A stretch of 10,065 nucleotides of DNA, from assembly GCA_028139685.1 (NCBI GenBank), contig JAOINQ010000027.1:1-10065 (forward strand), given 5' to 3'. Under the pieces are notes generated by a model. It was not told the DNA's origin and searched no databases. It saw only the letters and a program-made list of their open reading frames with translations. This document shows, in pieces, positions 1 to 7,004 of the stretch. This DNA is from Betaproteobacteria bacterium. GTDB taxonomy: Bacteria; Pseudomonadota; Gammaproteobacteria; Burkholderiales; Burkholderiaceae_A. Numbering within the stretch: position 1 is the first letter of the stretch; each line of letters opens with the position of its first letter. Both the position numbers and the translations under genes were made by a program.

Positions 1-208
1 AGTAGAAGCTATCACTGGCTACTATATCTTTCTTATTTTGCTTATTTGACTTAGAGGCTAAAATTCCGCCAATGAAAGTTTTTGGTTTGCTTATATCTTT
101 TTCTGAGAAATTGCCAATTTGGTTTATTTCACTTTTATTTTCCGCTTTTGTCGAAACAAATTCTTTTTTTGCAACTTTTGTTGTAGATTGGCTTTTAAAC
201 GTAGTCAT
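1..208 (-). CDS. fliH: Flagellar assembly protein FliH, N-terminal part (cut by window edge)
   Basis: An open frame runs on the minus strand from an ATG at 208 to the window edge without a stop, giving about 69 residues beginning MTTFKSQSTTKVAKKEF. The segment is polar and Lys/Ser/Asn-rich with no recognisable domain. This agrees with the poorly conserved N-terminus of FliH, the cytoplasmic regulator of the export ATPase FliI. The call rests mainly on position: the gene directly after fliE-fliF-fliG is fliH in most gammaproteobacterial clusters. The start overlaps the 3' end of fliG by 14 bp, suggesting translational coupling, and a G-rich stretch (AGGGCGTGGGG) just before the ATG could act as ribosome binding site. 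The conserved C-terminal FliI-binding part lies outside the window, so the identity cannot be proved here. Confidence 0.72.
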   Translation of the reverse strand, partial: MTTFKSQSTTKVAKKEFVSTKAENKSEINQIGNFSEKDISKPKTFIGGILASKSNKQNKKDIVASDSFY

Positions 209-1241
209 CCCCACGCCCTGCTAATACCAATTCTCCTTTGTCTGAGAGTTTTTTAGCGATTCGCATAATTGCCTTTTGGGCTTCGTCAACATCGGTCATG
301 CGGAGCATACCTTTAGCCTCCATTTCATCTTGGAACATTGCTGCGGCACGAGTCGACATATTTCCAAAAAACTTATCTTTGACAGGCTCTGTCGCACCTT
401 TTAGAGCAATCATAAGCATATCTGGTTCCACGTTACGCATCAGCGTCTGAATACTTCTATTGTCACTATCACCGAGATTTTCAAAGCTCAACATATTATC
501 TTGAATTTTTCCTGCGATATCCGCGTCGATTTCCTCAACTCCTCCCATGACTGCAGTCTCAAGGTCAGATTTGACAAAATTCATAATTTTAGCAGCAGCT
601 GCAACTCCGCCGAAAGTCGCGGAAGCTGCAGAAGTGTTGTCTGCAAACTGCTGTTTCATAATAACTTCAAGCTCTTCCATCGCCGAGGGTTGCACTGTTT
701 CGAGAGAAGCTACTCGTCTAACCACTTCGGCGCGAACATTCTTTGCAAGAAAAGCGAGAACATCTGCTGCTACTTGTGGTTCAACAACTGACAAAATTAT
801 TGCTATTACTTGAGGGTGTTCGCTACGTATCATGTCAGCAATGGCGCGAGCATCCATCCATTCTAGTATTTCCAATCCTTTGCTTGCCTTGCCAGGCATT
901 ATCCGGTTAATTATAGAGGCCGCTTTATCTGGGCCCAAAGCCTTGTTCAAGACTGTTTCAATGTATTGATGAGACCCCAGCCCGATGGTACTTTGTTTTT
1001 TGATGAAGGACAAAAATTCGTCAAGGACCGCATTTATTGCCTCCTGTGACAAATCTTGGACTGATGTCATAGCCGCACCTAAATTTTGCACTTCTTTTGG
1101 ACCTAGGTATTTAATGATATTTGCTGCTTGATCTTCACCTAATAGGAGCATCAGTACCGCAGCTTTTTGAGTGTTACTCAAATTTTGAAGTTCTTCTTCG
1201 AGAGTCAATTCATCTTGATTTTCTGTATTTTCATCTGCCAT
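195..1241 (-). CDS. fliG: Flagellar motor switch protein FliG
   Basis: FliG is the C-ring protein that binds FliF and interacts with the stator to make torque, on the cytoplasmic face of the MS ring. The 348-residue length is normal. The N-terminal FliF-binding domain is at about 22-105 (TQKAAVLMLLLGED). The middle domain carries the EHPQ motif at 141-144. The C-terminal torque domain is at about 250-335 (ALKGA at 279-283, NMSTRAA at 294-300). By eye-alignment with E. coli FliG, the charged torque residues are kept: K281, R298, D305, E306 (Asp in E. coli) and R314. The ATG at 1241 follows AGGTAAAAAGTT, a modest ribosome site. fliF ends 25 bp upstream, and fliH begins inside its 3' end, so it is part of the flrC-fliEFGH operon. 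No anomaly was seen. Confidence 0.97.
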   Translation of the reverse strand: MADENTENQDELTLEEELQNLSNTQKAAVLMLLLGEDQAANIIKYLGPKEVQNLGAAMTSVQDLSQEAINAVLDEFLSFIKKQSTIGLGSHQYIETVLNKALGPDKAASIINRIMPGKASKGLEILEWMDARAIADMIRSEHPQVIAIILSVVEPQVAADVLAFLAKNVRAEVVRRVASLETVQPSAMEELEVIMKQQFADNTSAASATFGGVAAAAKIMNFVKSDLETAVMGGVEEIDADIAGKIQDNMLSFENLGDSDNRSIQTLMRNVEPDMLMIALKGATEPVKDKFFGNMSTRAAAMFQDEMEAKGMLRMTDVDEAQKAIMRIAKKLSDKGELVLAGRGDDYV

Positions 1242-1266
1242 AACTTTTTACCTAATATAGAGGAGT

Positions 1267-3411
1267 TTATGAAGTTTTCATCATATTTTTTAAGACAAGA
1301 GCCACTTTTCCTTCATCTTCTTGTACTAAAAGTCTCATTAACACTACTTTATCATCATACGTATTTGCTGTATCTAACATATCAAGTGAGATAGACGCTT
1401 TCTTTGGTTTAAGTTTGGCTTTGATTTCCTCGAGAGATTCACCTTCCTCTACCTCAATCTCAGCCTCTGCCTTTGCAGCTTCCTCTGCTTCTCGTTCAGC
1501 TTCTTCGTCGGCTAATCTTTTAGCCTCAGCCTCCTGTTCATTTATTTTACTTTGTGCAGCATTAATCATCTCATCGGTTAAGAGCCCCCCCTCAGACACA
1601 TGTATTTTACTCAATGCGACTTCTGGGCCTTCAAGAGCCATTTCATTCGCTGACATTTCTATAGCAGCCATTTCAAGGCCCTCAACTGCTGGTTCTGATG
1701 CAGCCATTTCAATTGCTACGTGTGCGATCTTGATACTTTCTAAGTCTTTTTCTTCTTCTTCTGTTATGGTTGGCTCTGGTGGAAGTTGCGGAGCAAACAT
1801 CGAAGTCATGATTGGTCTAACAATAGCTAGCAGAAAAAGTAAAAATATTAAACTTGCGACTGCTGTTTTTAATGCATCAATAGTTATCGGATCTTTGAAC
1901 CATGGAAGAGGGGGATCAACATAGAAGTTTGTCGGCAAAAGAGTTACAACATCACCACGATCTTCTTTAAAGCCTACAACCCCCTTGACGAGATTTGTTA
2001 ACCTAGTAATCTCTTCTTGAGAATACCCTGCAATTTTTGATAAATTTGTATTATTTGTGCTGTTCTCGTCAACTAAAGACTTATCTGTTTCTGGATCGGT
2101 GTGGGTTCTTTTGTCATTTACGACTACAGCAACAGAAACGCGTTCCACAATACCAACTTGTTCCTTGACATGTCTCACAACCCGATCGATTTCATAGTTT
2201 CGAGTTGCTCTTTTACTTAATGTAACACTTTCTTGGCCAAAATCATCGGGCAAAGCCCCTGTCTGATCAGTTAACTCATTTGGTCTTGGTGGTGCATTAG
2301 TCAGTGCTCCGGGAACTCCTTGTGCATCTAACTTATTTGTTCTATCCTCGGCAAGAGTTTCAGAACGAGTTTTTGGCCCAACTCCATTACTGTCAAAATC
2401 CTCTGAAGTTATTTCTGTTTGTCTAAAATTGATTGAAACGTCTACTTGAGCTTGAACATTACCTTCACCAAATACTGGAGTTAAAATTTCTAAAATTCTG
2501 CTTCTGTAGGTTTGTTCTACGTCTTGTTTATGTGAAAGCTGCGTTGTCGATAGCCCGGCTGCCGAATCATTTTTTTTCGTAAGTAGGTTTCCAAAATTAT
2601 CCACTACTGAAACGTGGCTTGGATCTAGATATGGAATACTGGAGGAAACTAAATGTATCATTGCGTCAACCTGAGCCGTTGTGACAACTCTGTTTGGAAT
2701 TGGTGTGACAACTACTGATGCTTTTGGAGGAGTTCTCTCCCTGACGAAAACACTTTGCTTCGGTAATGCCAAATGAACTCTCGCAGACTTCACAGTAGCT
2801 ATAGCTGAAATACTTTGTCCTAAATCCTGTTCAAGAGCGGAAACATAATTAACTTGCTCCATAAATTGACTTGTTGTCATAGAGGACTGATCTTTTAAGG
2901 TTTCGATTCCATTGGGAAGCGGTTCTTTTGGTATCCCTTTCGAAGCTAAATACATTTTTGCCTCATGGTAACGAGGCTCAACTACCATTAAATGTCCGGT
3001 CTTCTTGTCTATTTTTGCATCAAATCCAGCTTCATCAAGTGTTTCTAGTGCGAGTTGTTTTTCAGCCTCGTTTAATCCCGGCATCAATAATCTGTAGGGA
3101 GTGGGTTTGAAAAAATCACCAGAAGAAAATATGGAGACAAAAATTAATAGTATGAAGAATATGATTAAAGCAGGAAGTGTTTTCTTTACTGCCGGTTGAG
3201 CGATAATTTGCTGTAACGATTGTTTCAAATTATTTAATCTAAAAGAGTCCACAGATAAGCCTTGCCCGACAGGTGACGCTCTCAATGAGGATAGTGGTTT
3301 TTGGTTATCAGAAGGTCTCTCAGGCGCTTGTTGACTATCACTTGTTGGAGAATCTAATTCTTTCTTATCTTCAACTAAAGCATTATCACTTGGGGTTGTA
3401 GCAATTGCCAT
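1267..3411 (-). CDS. fliF: Flagellar MS-ring protein FliF with enlarged cytoplasmic tail
   Basis: FliF forms the inner-membrane MS ring on which the basal body and export gate are built. At 714 residues it is well above the usual 550-570. Transmembrane segments are at about 78-97 and 512-534. Between them lie the periplasmic ring-building domains, for example the FMEQVNY...ALEQDLGQSI region at 183-201 and RVHLALPKQSVF at 211-222. The end (about 683-712, TYDDKVVLMRLLVQEDEGKV) matches the conserved FliG-binding tail. The extra length is in a 78-residue N-terminal cytoplasmic stretch and, mostly, between TM2 and the FliG-binding end. That second stretch holds an acidic run, a tandem 17-residue duplication (566-582 and 583-599) and an Ala/Glu-rich probable coiled coil (about 612-668). 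The ATG at 3411 follows GAGAAAGTTAA; fliE ends 18 bp upstream. Confidence 0.96.
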   Translation of the reverse strand: MAIATTPSDNALVEDKKELDSPTSDSQQAPERPSDNQKPLSSLRASPVGQGLSVDSFRLNNLKQSLQQIIAQPAVKKTLPALIIFFILLIFVSIFSSGDFFKPTPYRLLMPGLNEAEKQLALETLDEAGFDAKIDKKTGHLMVVEPRYHEAKMYLASKGIPKEPLPNGIETLKDQSSMTTSQFMEQVNYVSALEQDLGQSISAIATVKSARVHLALPKQSVFVRERTPPKASVVVTPIPNRVVTTAQVDAMIHLVSSSIPYLDPSHVSVVDNFGNLLTKKNDSAAGLSTTQLSHKQDVEQTYRSRILEILTPVFGEGNVQAQVDVSINFRQTEITSEDFDSNGVGPKTRSETLAEDRTNKLDAQGVPGALTNAPPRPNELTDQTGALPDDFGQESVTLSKRATRNYEIDRVVRHVKEQVGIVERVSVAVVVNDKRTHTDPETDKSLVDENSTNNTNLSKIAGYSQEEITRLTNLVKGVVGFKEDRGDVVTLLPTNFYVDPPLPWFKDPITIDALKTAVASLIFLLFLLAIVRPIMTSMFAPQLPPEPTITEEEEKDLESIKIAHVAIEMAASEPAVEGLEMAAIEMSANEMALEGPEVALSKIHVSEGGLLTDEMINAAQSKINEQEAEAKRLADEEAEREAEEAAKAEAEIEVEEGESLEEIKAKLKPKKASISLDMLDTANTYDDKVVLMRLLVQEDEGKVALVLKNMMKTS
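1615..1716 (-). repeat. Tandem 51-bp duplication inside fliF (17 residues each)
   Basis: Two adjacent copies encode FliF residues 566-582 (AIEMAASEPAVEGLEMA, bases 1666-1716) and 583-599 (AIEMSANEMALEGPEVA, bases 1615-1665). They agree at 11 of 17 residues, and the DNA copies have diverged at many positions, so this is an old duplication rather than a fresh slippage product. It lies in the cytoplasmic tail between TM2 and the FliG-binding end. Confidence 0.8.
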
Positions 3412-3429
3412 TTAACTTTCTCGATAAAT

Positions 3430-3771
3430 TTAGACGGGCATACGAAGAACTTCTTCGTATGCTCTTAACATTTTATTTCTTATTTGCAAAGTTGCTTCGA
3501 ATGCCACTGATGATCTTTGCATGCTTAAAACAACATCGGTAAGTGGTATGTCTTCCCCTTTTTCGTATGCTGTTTTTCGTATCCCAGCAGCTTGGGCAGC
3601 ATCATTTACTGATCCAACTGCACTTTTTACTGAATCAAGGAATGAGGGTTGTGGAACTTCGCTCTTTCCTACAGTTCCAGGATTAAGACCAGATTTTGCT
3701 TCTGTTTCATACTGTTTTAAAGTCTGAAGCATCGCTTGAATATTTGCCGGGCTGTTAACTTTCTCAATCAT
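3430..3771 (-). CDS. fliE: Flagellar hook-basal body protein FliE
   Basis: FliE is the small protein that joins the MS ring to the proximal rod; it is exported by the flagellar type III system. The 113-residue length is close to the usual 100-110. The C-terminal half shows the family signature: LTDVVLSMQRSSVAFEATLQ (77-96) followed by IRNKMLRAYEEVLRMPV to the end, which resembles the usual QVRNKLV-AYEEIM-M ending. The ATG at 3771 has a good ribosome site (AAGGA, nine bases before the start). It starts 12 bp after the flrC-like gene ends and fliF follows 18 bp later, so the genes are almost surely cotranscribed. I found no sigma-54 motif in the 3' end of the upstream gene, so fliE probably has no promoter of its own. 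Confidence 0.95.
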   Translation of the reverse strand: MIEKVNSPANIQAMLQTLKQYETEAKSGLNPGTVGKSEVPQPSFLDSVKSAVGSVNDAAQAAGIRKTAYEKGEDIPLTDVVLSMQRSSVAFEATLQIRNKMLRAYEEVLRMPV

Positions 3772-3783
3772 TTTTTTAATTCC

Positions 3784-5268
3784 TTATTCAAAACTAAATT
3801 GCTTTGGTTCAAAACTCTTAAGTTGAGCTATCTTGTATCTCAGCGTTCGTGGACTGATACCTAATGCTTTGGCAGCATCATGGCGATTTTTTGTAGAGCG
3901 GATTGCTGACTGAATGGTCAAGTACTCGCTGTGCCTAACGGCATCATCCAAATTCAGTGTAGACTCTGCTGTATTTATTTTGGAACTTGATTCGACTGCA
4001 TTATGAGTTTCTTCAAGAAAGTTATTTTCAGCCTTTTTTGTGAGTGAATGTAGTTTCTCTGAATTTTGTTCCAATTTCTGTAATGGAAGATCATCAAATA
4101 TCAAATCGTCTTTAGTTACTGTAGACCCCTGACAAATTACCAACGCACGTTGAATAACATTGTCAAGTTCTCTTACATTGCCCGGCCAATGATATGCTAA
4201 AAGTTTTTCTTGTGCTTCGCCAGATAAATTCACGAAACTTTTTCCATTTTTTGAAATTATATTTGCTGCAAGAGGGAGAATGTCCCCGGGTCGATTTTTT
4301 AATGCAGCTATGCTGAGCCTAAAGGTACTTATACGAAAATATAAATCTTCCCGAAACTCGCGATCTTCAATAGCTTTCTTTAAATCCTTGTTAGTCGCGG
4401 CAATTAAGCGGAAATCTACTTTGGTTTGGTTGTTGGAGCCCAAGCGTGTAATATTTCGTTCTTGAAGAACGCGCAATAATTTTGTTTGGAGATTTGGAGG
4501 CAATTCCCCGATTTCATCCAAAAATAGTGTTCCAGTATCCGCTTGTTCAAAGACCCCTCTATGTTCTTTAATTGCGCCGGTAAACGCTCCTTTCTCATGA
4601 CCAAAAAGTAAGTCTTCCATTAAATTTTCTGGAATAGCTCCGCAGTTGATGCTAACAAATGGTCTCGAGTATCTGGAAGAAGCGTCATGTAAAACTTTTG
4701 CTAACACTTCTTTGCCCGAACCAGTAGGCCCAGTTATTAAAGTTGTTACATCTGCTTCTGCAACTTTTTCTGCTAAGGTTAAGAGCTTTTTACTTTCGTT
4801 ATCAACAAATATGTAGGTATTTCTATTTTTTTGTTTTTCCTTAACTTTTTCTGCAAGAGAGATCCAGTCTTCGACCTTTACGCAATCACTGGTTAAAACT
4901 TGAAATGCACCTCTCTGCGTTATTTGTATACCAAGTTCAAAGTCACTTCTATCAATTCTGCAGATAATTGGAAGTCGTAACTTCACAGAGTTCACTAACT
5001 CAAAAACTTCATCATATAGGCTGGCGTCTTCTTTAATACGTATTACAACTAGATTTGTTTCGTTCAAAACTTTTTTTAACTCGTCCAAAGTCGATACCGA
5101 AAGGAGGTCAATAGAGGCTTCGTGCAGAGCTTTTTTATGAAGAGCGCTTGGTGGGGCAAATGGGTCAAGCCACAAAGCGTTTAAAGCCAAGCTTTTTATA
5201 TCTTGACCTTCCTCATGAATGACTTTGTTGTTAGATTTTATTTCTGCGAGGTTTGTTTTTTGACTCAC
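3784..5268 (-). CDS. flrC: FleR/FlrC-type sigma-54-dependent flagellar activator with degenerate receiver domain
   Basis: This 494-residue AAA+ enhancer-binding protein would open sigma-54 promoters of flagellar genes. It has a receiver-like N-terminal domain (about 31-145), an AAA+ domain (about 157-385) with Walker A GPTGSGKE (180-187), intact GAFTGA sigma-54 contact loop (227-232), Walker B GTLFLDE (246-252) and FREDLYFR (305-312), then a Fis-type helix-turn-helix (about 463-485). WPGNVRELDNVIQRALVI and ALGISPRTLRYKIAQLK resemble FleR/FlrC rather than FleQ/FlrA. The receiver is unusual: Arg77 stands at the expected phosphoacceptor Asp, and the conserved Thr and Lys appear replaced (Ile105, Thr126). 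The GTG start at 5268 is the first start after an in-frame stop and follows AAGGA nine bases upstream. A sigma-54 promoter lies just upstream. No sensor kinase gene adjoins it; fleS/flrB usually does. A FleQ-like role remains possible. Confidence 0.85.
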   Translation of the reverse strand: MSQKTNLAEIKSNNKVIHEEGQDIKSLALNALWLDPFAPPSALHKKALHEASIDLLSVSTLDELKKVLNETNLVVIRIKEDASLYDEVFELVNSVKLRLPIICRIDRSDFELGIQITQRGAFQVLTSDCVKVEDWISLAEKVKEKQKNRNTYIFVDNESKKLLTLAEKVAEADVTTLITGPTGSGKEVLAKVLHDASSRYSRPFVSINCGAIPENLMEDLLFGHEKGAFTGAIKEHRGVFEQADTGTLFLDEIGELPPNLQTKLLRVLQERNITRLGSNNQTKVDFRLIAATNKDLKKAIEDREFREDLYFRISTFRLSIAALKNRPGDILPLAANIISKNGKSFVNLSGEAQEKLLAYHWPGNVRELDNVIQRALVICQGSTVTKDDLIFDDLPLQKLEQNSEKLHSLTKKAENNFLEETHNAVESSSKINTAESTLNLDDAVRHSEYLTIQSAIRSTKNRHDAAKALGISPRTLRYKIAQLKSFEPKQFSFE

Positions 5269-5304
5269 GTGATATTGTCCTTAAAAATTTCACGTAACAA
5301 CCTC

Positions 5305-5320
5305 AGCAATAGGTATGCCA
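5305..5320 (-). promoter_or_regulatory. Sigma-54 promoter of the flrC-fliEFGH operon
   Basis: On the minus strand the sequence reads TGGCAT-ACCTA-TTGCT, against the consensus TGGCAC-N5-TTGCW, with the invariant GG and GC exactly ten bases apart. Taking the C of GC as -12, transcription would start near 5294, giving a 25-base leader before the GTG start at 5268. The site uses the same form as those at 6956-6971 and 8271-8286. Confidence 0.85.
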
Positions 5321-5360
5321 AATTTTTGCCGATATTTTGACAGTATGGTAACTAGATGCC

Positions 5361-5377
5361 GCACCTTTCGTCGGTGC
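5361..5377. other. Short hairpin downstream of flgN
   Basis: GCACC (5361-5365) and GGTGC (5373-5377) form a five-base-pair stem with a seven-base loop just past the flgN stop. No run of U follows on the minus strand, so it does not look like a typical intrinsic terminator. It may slow or partly end the flgAMN transcript before the flrC promoter, or have no role. Confidence 0.3.
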
Positions 5378-5390
5378 TAAGAGAAACTAG

Positions 5391-5789
5391 CTATGCTTCT
5401 AAAATTCCCTTGTTACTTTTTTTTTGCGCTAGTTTGCCAAGCTTGTCATACATTTCAAGCTCATCATCTTTATTTTCTCCCGTTACCGTGTTTAAGGCAC
5501 CTTTAATAGATTCAATTCGTCTATTAACTAGAATCTCGTTACGACGGTGGGCATTTTTGCATTCGCTAATAATCAATTTGAATGATTCCCAGTCTGCATC
5601 AGTTGTTGCCTCTGTAACGTTAGCGTTTACTGAATCAGAGCCAAGGTATTCTAAAATCGGTATTTTTTTTTCTTGGATGGATTCTATTTCAGAAAGGTTT
5701 TGTAATTTCAGCGCCTCAAACTCCAACTCCAATAACTTATGGAGTTCGTTTGCAAACCTGATAGCATCATCAGCGCTGCTCTTGCCCAC
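5391..5789 (-). CDS. flgN: Flagellar export chaperone FlgN
   Basis: FlgN is the cytoplasmic chaperone for the hook-filament junction proteins FlgK and FlgL. This 132-residue product is nearly all helical, soluble and charged, with no signal peptide. The N-terminal part (about 10-50, FANELHKLLELEFEALKLQN then IESIQEKKIPIL) fits the family's first helices, in which a run of alternating hydrophobics is followed by a K-x-x-L-type turn. Sequence conservation in FlgN is low, so its place right after flgM carries much of the call. The start is taken as GTG at 5789, the only good start after the flgM stop. It lacks a clear ribosome site, so translation may be coupled to flgM, 15 bases upstream. The two genes are in the same frame, separated only by one TAG and five codons. 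Confidence 0.85.
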   Translation of the reverse strand: MGKSSADDAIRFANELHKLLELEFEALKLQNLSEIESIQEKKIPILEYLGSDSVNANVTEATTDADWESFKLIISECKNAHRRNEILVNRRIESIKGALNTVTGENKDDELEMYDKLGKLAQKKSNKGILEA

Positions 5790-5804
5790 GTTTAGTCGGG
5801 TTGT

Positions 5805-6101
5805 CTATCTACGCTTTGCGTTTCCAATGAGGCTTTCCATTGCTATAAAACTTTCTGCAATTTTCCGAGAATCCAGCGGGTAATTCCCATCCTCTATGGC
5901 TTGCTTTATCGACTCAACTTTTTTCGCGTCGAAGGCACTTTCTGTTTCTAGCGTTTTCTTTGCGATATCGCTCAGAAAAACTTCATCTTTCTCGATGTCT
6001 CTAATTTGCTTGTCATTTTCGTCTGCCGGCTTTTTGGGATTAGGGCCAGTTGGCCTATCCGGTTGCACGGTCTTTATTAAGCTGTTTACTGGTTCACTCA
6101 T
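5805..6101 (-). CDS. flgM: Anti-sigma-28 factor FlgM
   Basis: FlgM binds sigma-28 (FliA) in the cytoplasm and is exported when the hook is complete, releasing late flagellar genes. The 98-residue product has the usual layout: a disordered, Pro/Lys-rich N-terminal half and a conserved C-terminal sigma-binding half. The latter is VFLSDIAKKTLETESAFDAK (41-60), then VESIKQAIEDGNYPLDSRKI, then AESFIAME, matching the family pattern of D-x-x-K-V-x-x-I-K-x-A-I-x-x-G-x-Y followed by I-A. The ATG at 6101 has only a weak GAGA ribosome site. It sits 92 bp after flgA, and this gap holds a well-spaced sigma-28 promoter, so flgM-flgN can be made independently of flgA. That gives the usual feedback in which FlgM is made by the sigma factor it inhibits. 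Confidence 0.93.
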   Translation of the reverse strand: MSEPVNSLIKTVQPDRPTGPNPKKPADENDKQIRDIEKDEVFLSDIAKKTLETESAFDAKKVESIKQAIEDGNYPLDSRKIAESFIAMESLIGNAKRR

Positions 6102-6143
6102 AGTATTCTCAATTTCTAATAAAAATTATAATAATAATATAAA

Positions 6144-6170
6144 GCATCGACACGAAATCTTACCTCTTTA
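6144..6170 (-). promoter_or_regulatory. Sigma-28 (FliA) promoter of flgM-flgN
   Basis: On the minus strand TAAA (6170-6167) is followed by exactly 15 bases and then GTCGATGC (6151-6144). The flagellar sigma-28 consensus is TAAA-N15-GCCGATAA, so the -35 is exact, the spacing is exact and five of eight -10 bases match, including the CGAT core. It lies about 43 bp before the flgM ATG, in the flgA-flgM gap, where a class-late promoter is expected. Confidence 0.7.
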
Positions 6171-6193
6171 ACCGATATTATAATAAATTATGA

Positions 6194-6961
6194 TTAAAGA
6201 CCAGACACTTCATTCAATCCAGTCACTACACCCGTTACTGTCTTTCCAGAAGCATTATTTAATAATTCAATCTGTTGCCCCATATGACCGTCCTCTAATG
6301 CCTCTACTGTTGCAACAACAAGCATACCCTGTGCCAATATTTTAAGTTGCACTTTTGTCCCCCTTTTGACAAGTCTGGCGGGTTTTAAGTTTAAAGACCT
6401 TATTACGCTACCAGCCTTTATGGTCTTCACAATCTCATAATTTTCTAGCCCCTCGAAAGTACTGTAAAAATCAACAGGTAATTTGTTTTTTTTGATTTTC
6501 TTAATTTCTGTATCATTTTTTCGAATAATGGAGCCAACTGTGAGATTTTTACGGGCAACTAGAACATATTCGATAGGGCTAGCTGGATTTGCTCTTTTTT
6601 TTGTCTGTCGAACCGGACTAAGAAGATTCTTAATCTCAGGTTTATCCGTTTTAACTCGCAAGAAAAATTGCCATGTTGGATCGGGACATTTCGCTCGGAA
6701 TGTCTCTTTCCCATTAAAGGGGAAATCGAATAATAACTCTTCATTACAAGTTAAAATTTTAACTCTACGATCTGGGGGGATTATTTCAAAGTTTGCGGCA
6801 CTAGTTTCTAGCGCATTTTGCAACCAAATTGTGGCCTCACCAATTAGATCCGATCTCCCGCTGGGTTCGTTAACTGCGAGACTAAAAGAGGGGAGAAAAG
6901 ACATACAAACAATAAATATAAAAAGTTTTACTAAAAATTTTCGAGACGCTTCGTTTGGCAT
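6194..6961 (-). CDS. flgA: Flagellar P-ring assembly chaperone FlgA
   Basis: FlgA is the periplasmic chaperone for assembly of FlgI into the P ring. At 255 residues it is in the normal range. It begins with a clear Sec signal peptide: basic start (SRKFLVK), hydrophobic core LFIFIVCMSFLPSF, and a probable cut after SLA at 27-29. The C-terminal half contains the SAF-type domain (about 131-194, VLVARKNLTVGSII ... AGSVIRSLNLKPARLVKRG) and the conserved barrel ending with GQQIELLNNASGKTVTGVV at about 228-246. Two cysteines in the mature part (72 and 92) could pair. The ATG at 6961 is preceded by only a weak ribosome site. The gene is divergent from the LysM hydrolase gene; the start codon overlaps that gene's sigma-54 promoter. 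flgM and flgN follow on the same strand. Confidence 0.94.
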   Translation of the reverse strand: MPNEASRKFLVKLFIFIVCMSFLPSFSLAVNEPSGRSDLIGEATIWLQNALETSAANFEIIPPDRRVKILTCNEELLFDFPFNGKETFRAKCPDPTWQFFLRVKTDKPEIKNLLSPVRQTKKRANPASPIEYVLVARKNLTVGSIIRKNDTEIKKIKKNKLPVDFYSTFEGLENYEIVKTIKAGSVIRSLNLKPARLVKRGTKVQLKILAQGMLVVATVEALEDGHMGQQIELLNNASGKTVTGVVTGLNEVSGL

Positions 6962-6971
6962 GTCAGTTGCT
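6956..6971 (+). promoter_or_regulatory. Sigma-54 promoter of the LysM/transglycosylase gene, overlapping the flgA start codon
   Basis: On the plus strand the sequence reads TGGCAT-GTCAG-TTGCT, with GG and GC ten bases apart. It has the same TGGCAT and TTGCT halves as the flrC and flgB promoters. Predicted transcription start is near 6982, giving a 23-base AT-rich leader before the ATG at 7005. The CAT of the -24 element (6959-6961) is the complement of the flgA ATG, so promoter and start codon share bases. Confidence 0.8.
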
Positions 6972-6986
6972 TCGTAGTGATAAGTT

Positions 6987-6998
6987 AATAATATTATT
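6987..6998. repeat. Perfect 12-bp AT palindrome in the divergent gap
   Basis: AATAATATTATT is a perfect palindrome lying between flgA and the LysM gene, inside the predicted leaders of both. It could be an operator, or simply a product of AT-rich composition. Confidence 0.35.
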
Positions 6999-7004
6999 TT
7001 CGTT

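Noticed and set aside
1415..1924. 169-residue plus-strand open frame, Ser/Ala-rich
   Set aside because: It is the antisense shadow of the Ala/Glu-rich fliF tail, with no ribosome site or promoter and a biased composition explained by the opposite strand.
5328..5335. GCCGATAT on the plus strand, resembling a sigma-28 -10 element
   Set aside because: No TAAA lies 15 bases upstream (the bases there read ATAG), and it points into the 3' end of flgN antisense with no gene to drive.
5425..5440. TGGCAA on the minus strand inside the flgN 3' end, upstream of the flrC-like gene
   Set aside because: After ten bases it reads CA rather than GC, and a far better site exists at 5305-5320.
5356..5883. 175-residue plus-strand open frame
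   Set aside because: It lies antisense across flgN and the flgM end, which are both supported by family signatures and context.
6655..6680. TGGCAA with a downstream TTGC on the minus strand inside flgA
   Set aside because: The spacing is one base too long (N6 in place of N5), so GG and GC are not in the required ten-base register.
6483..6977. 164-residue plus-strand open frame across the flgA start
   Set aside because: Antisense to the well-supported flgA, with no recognisable domain.
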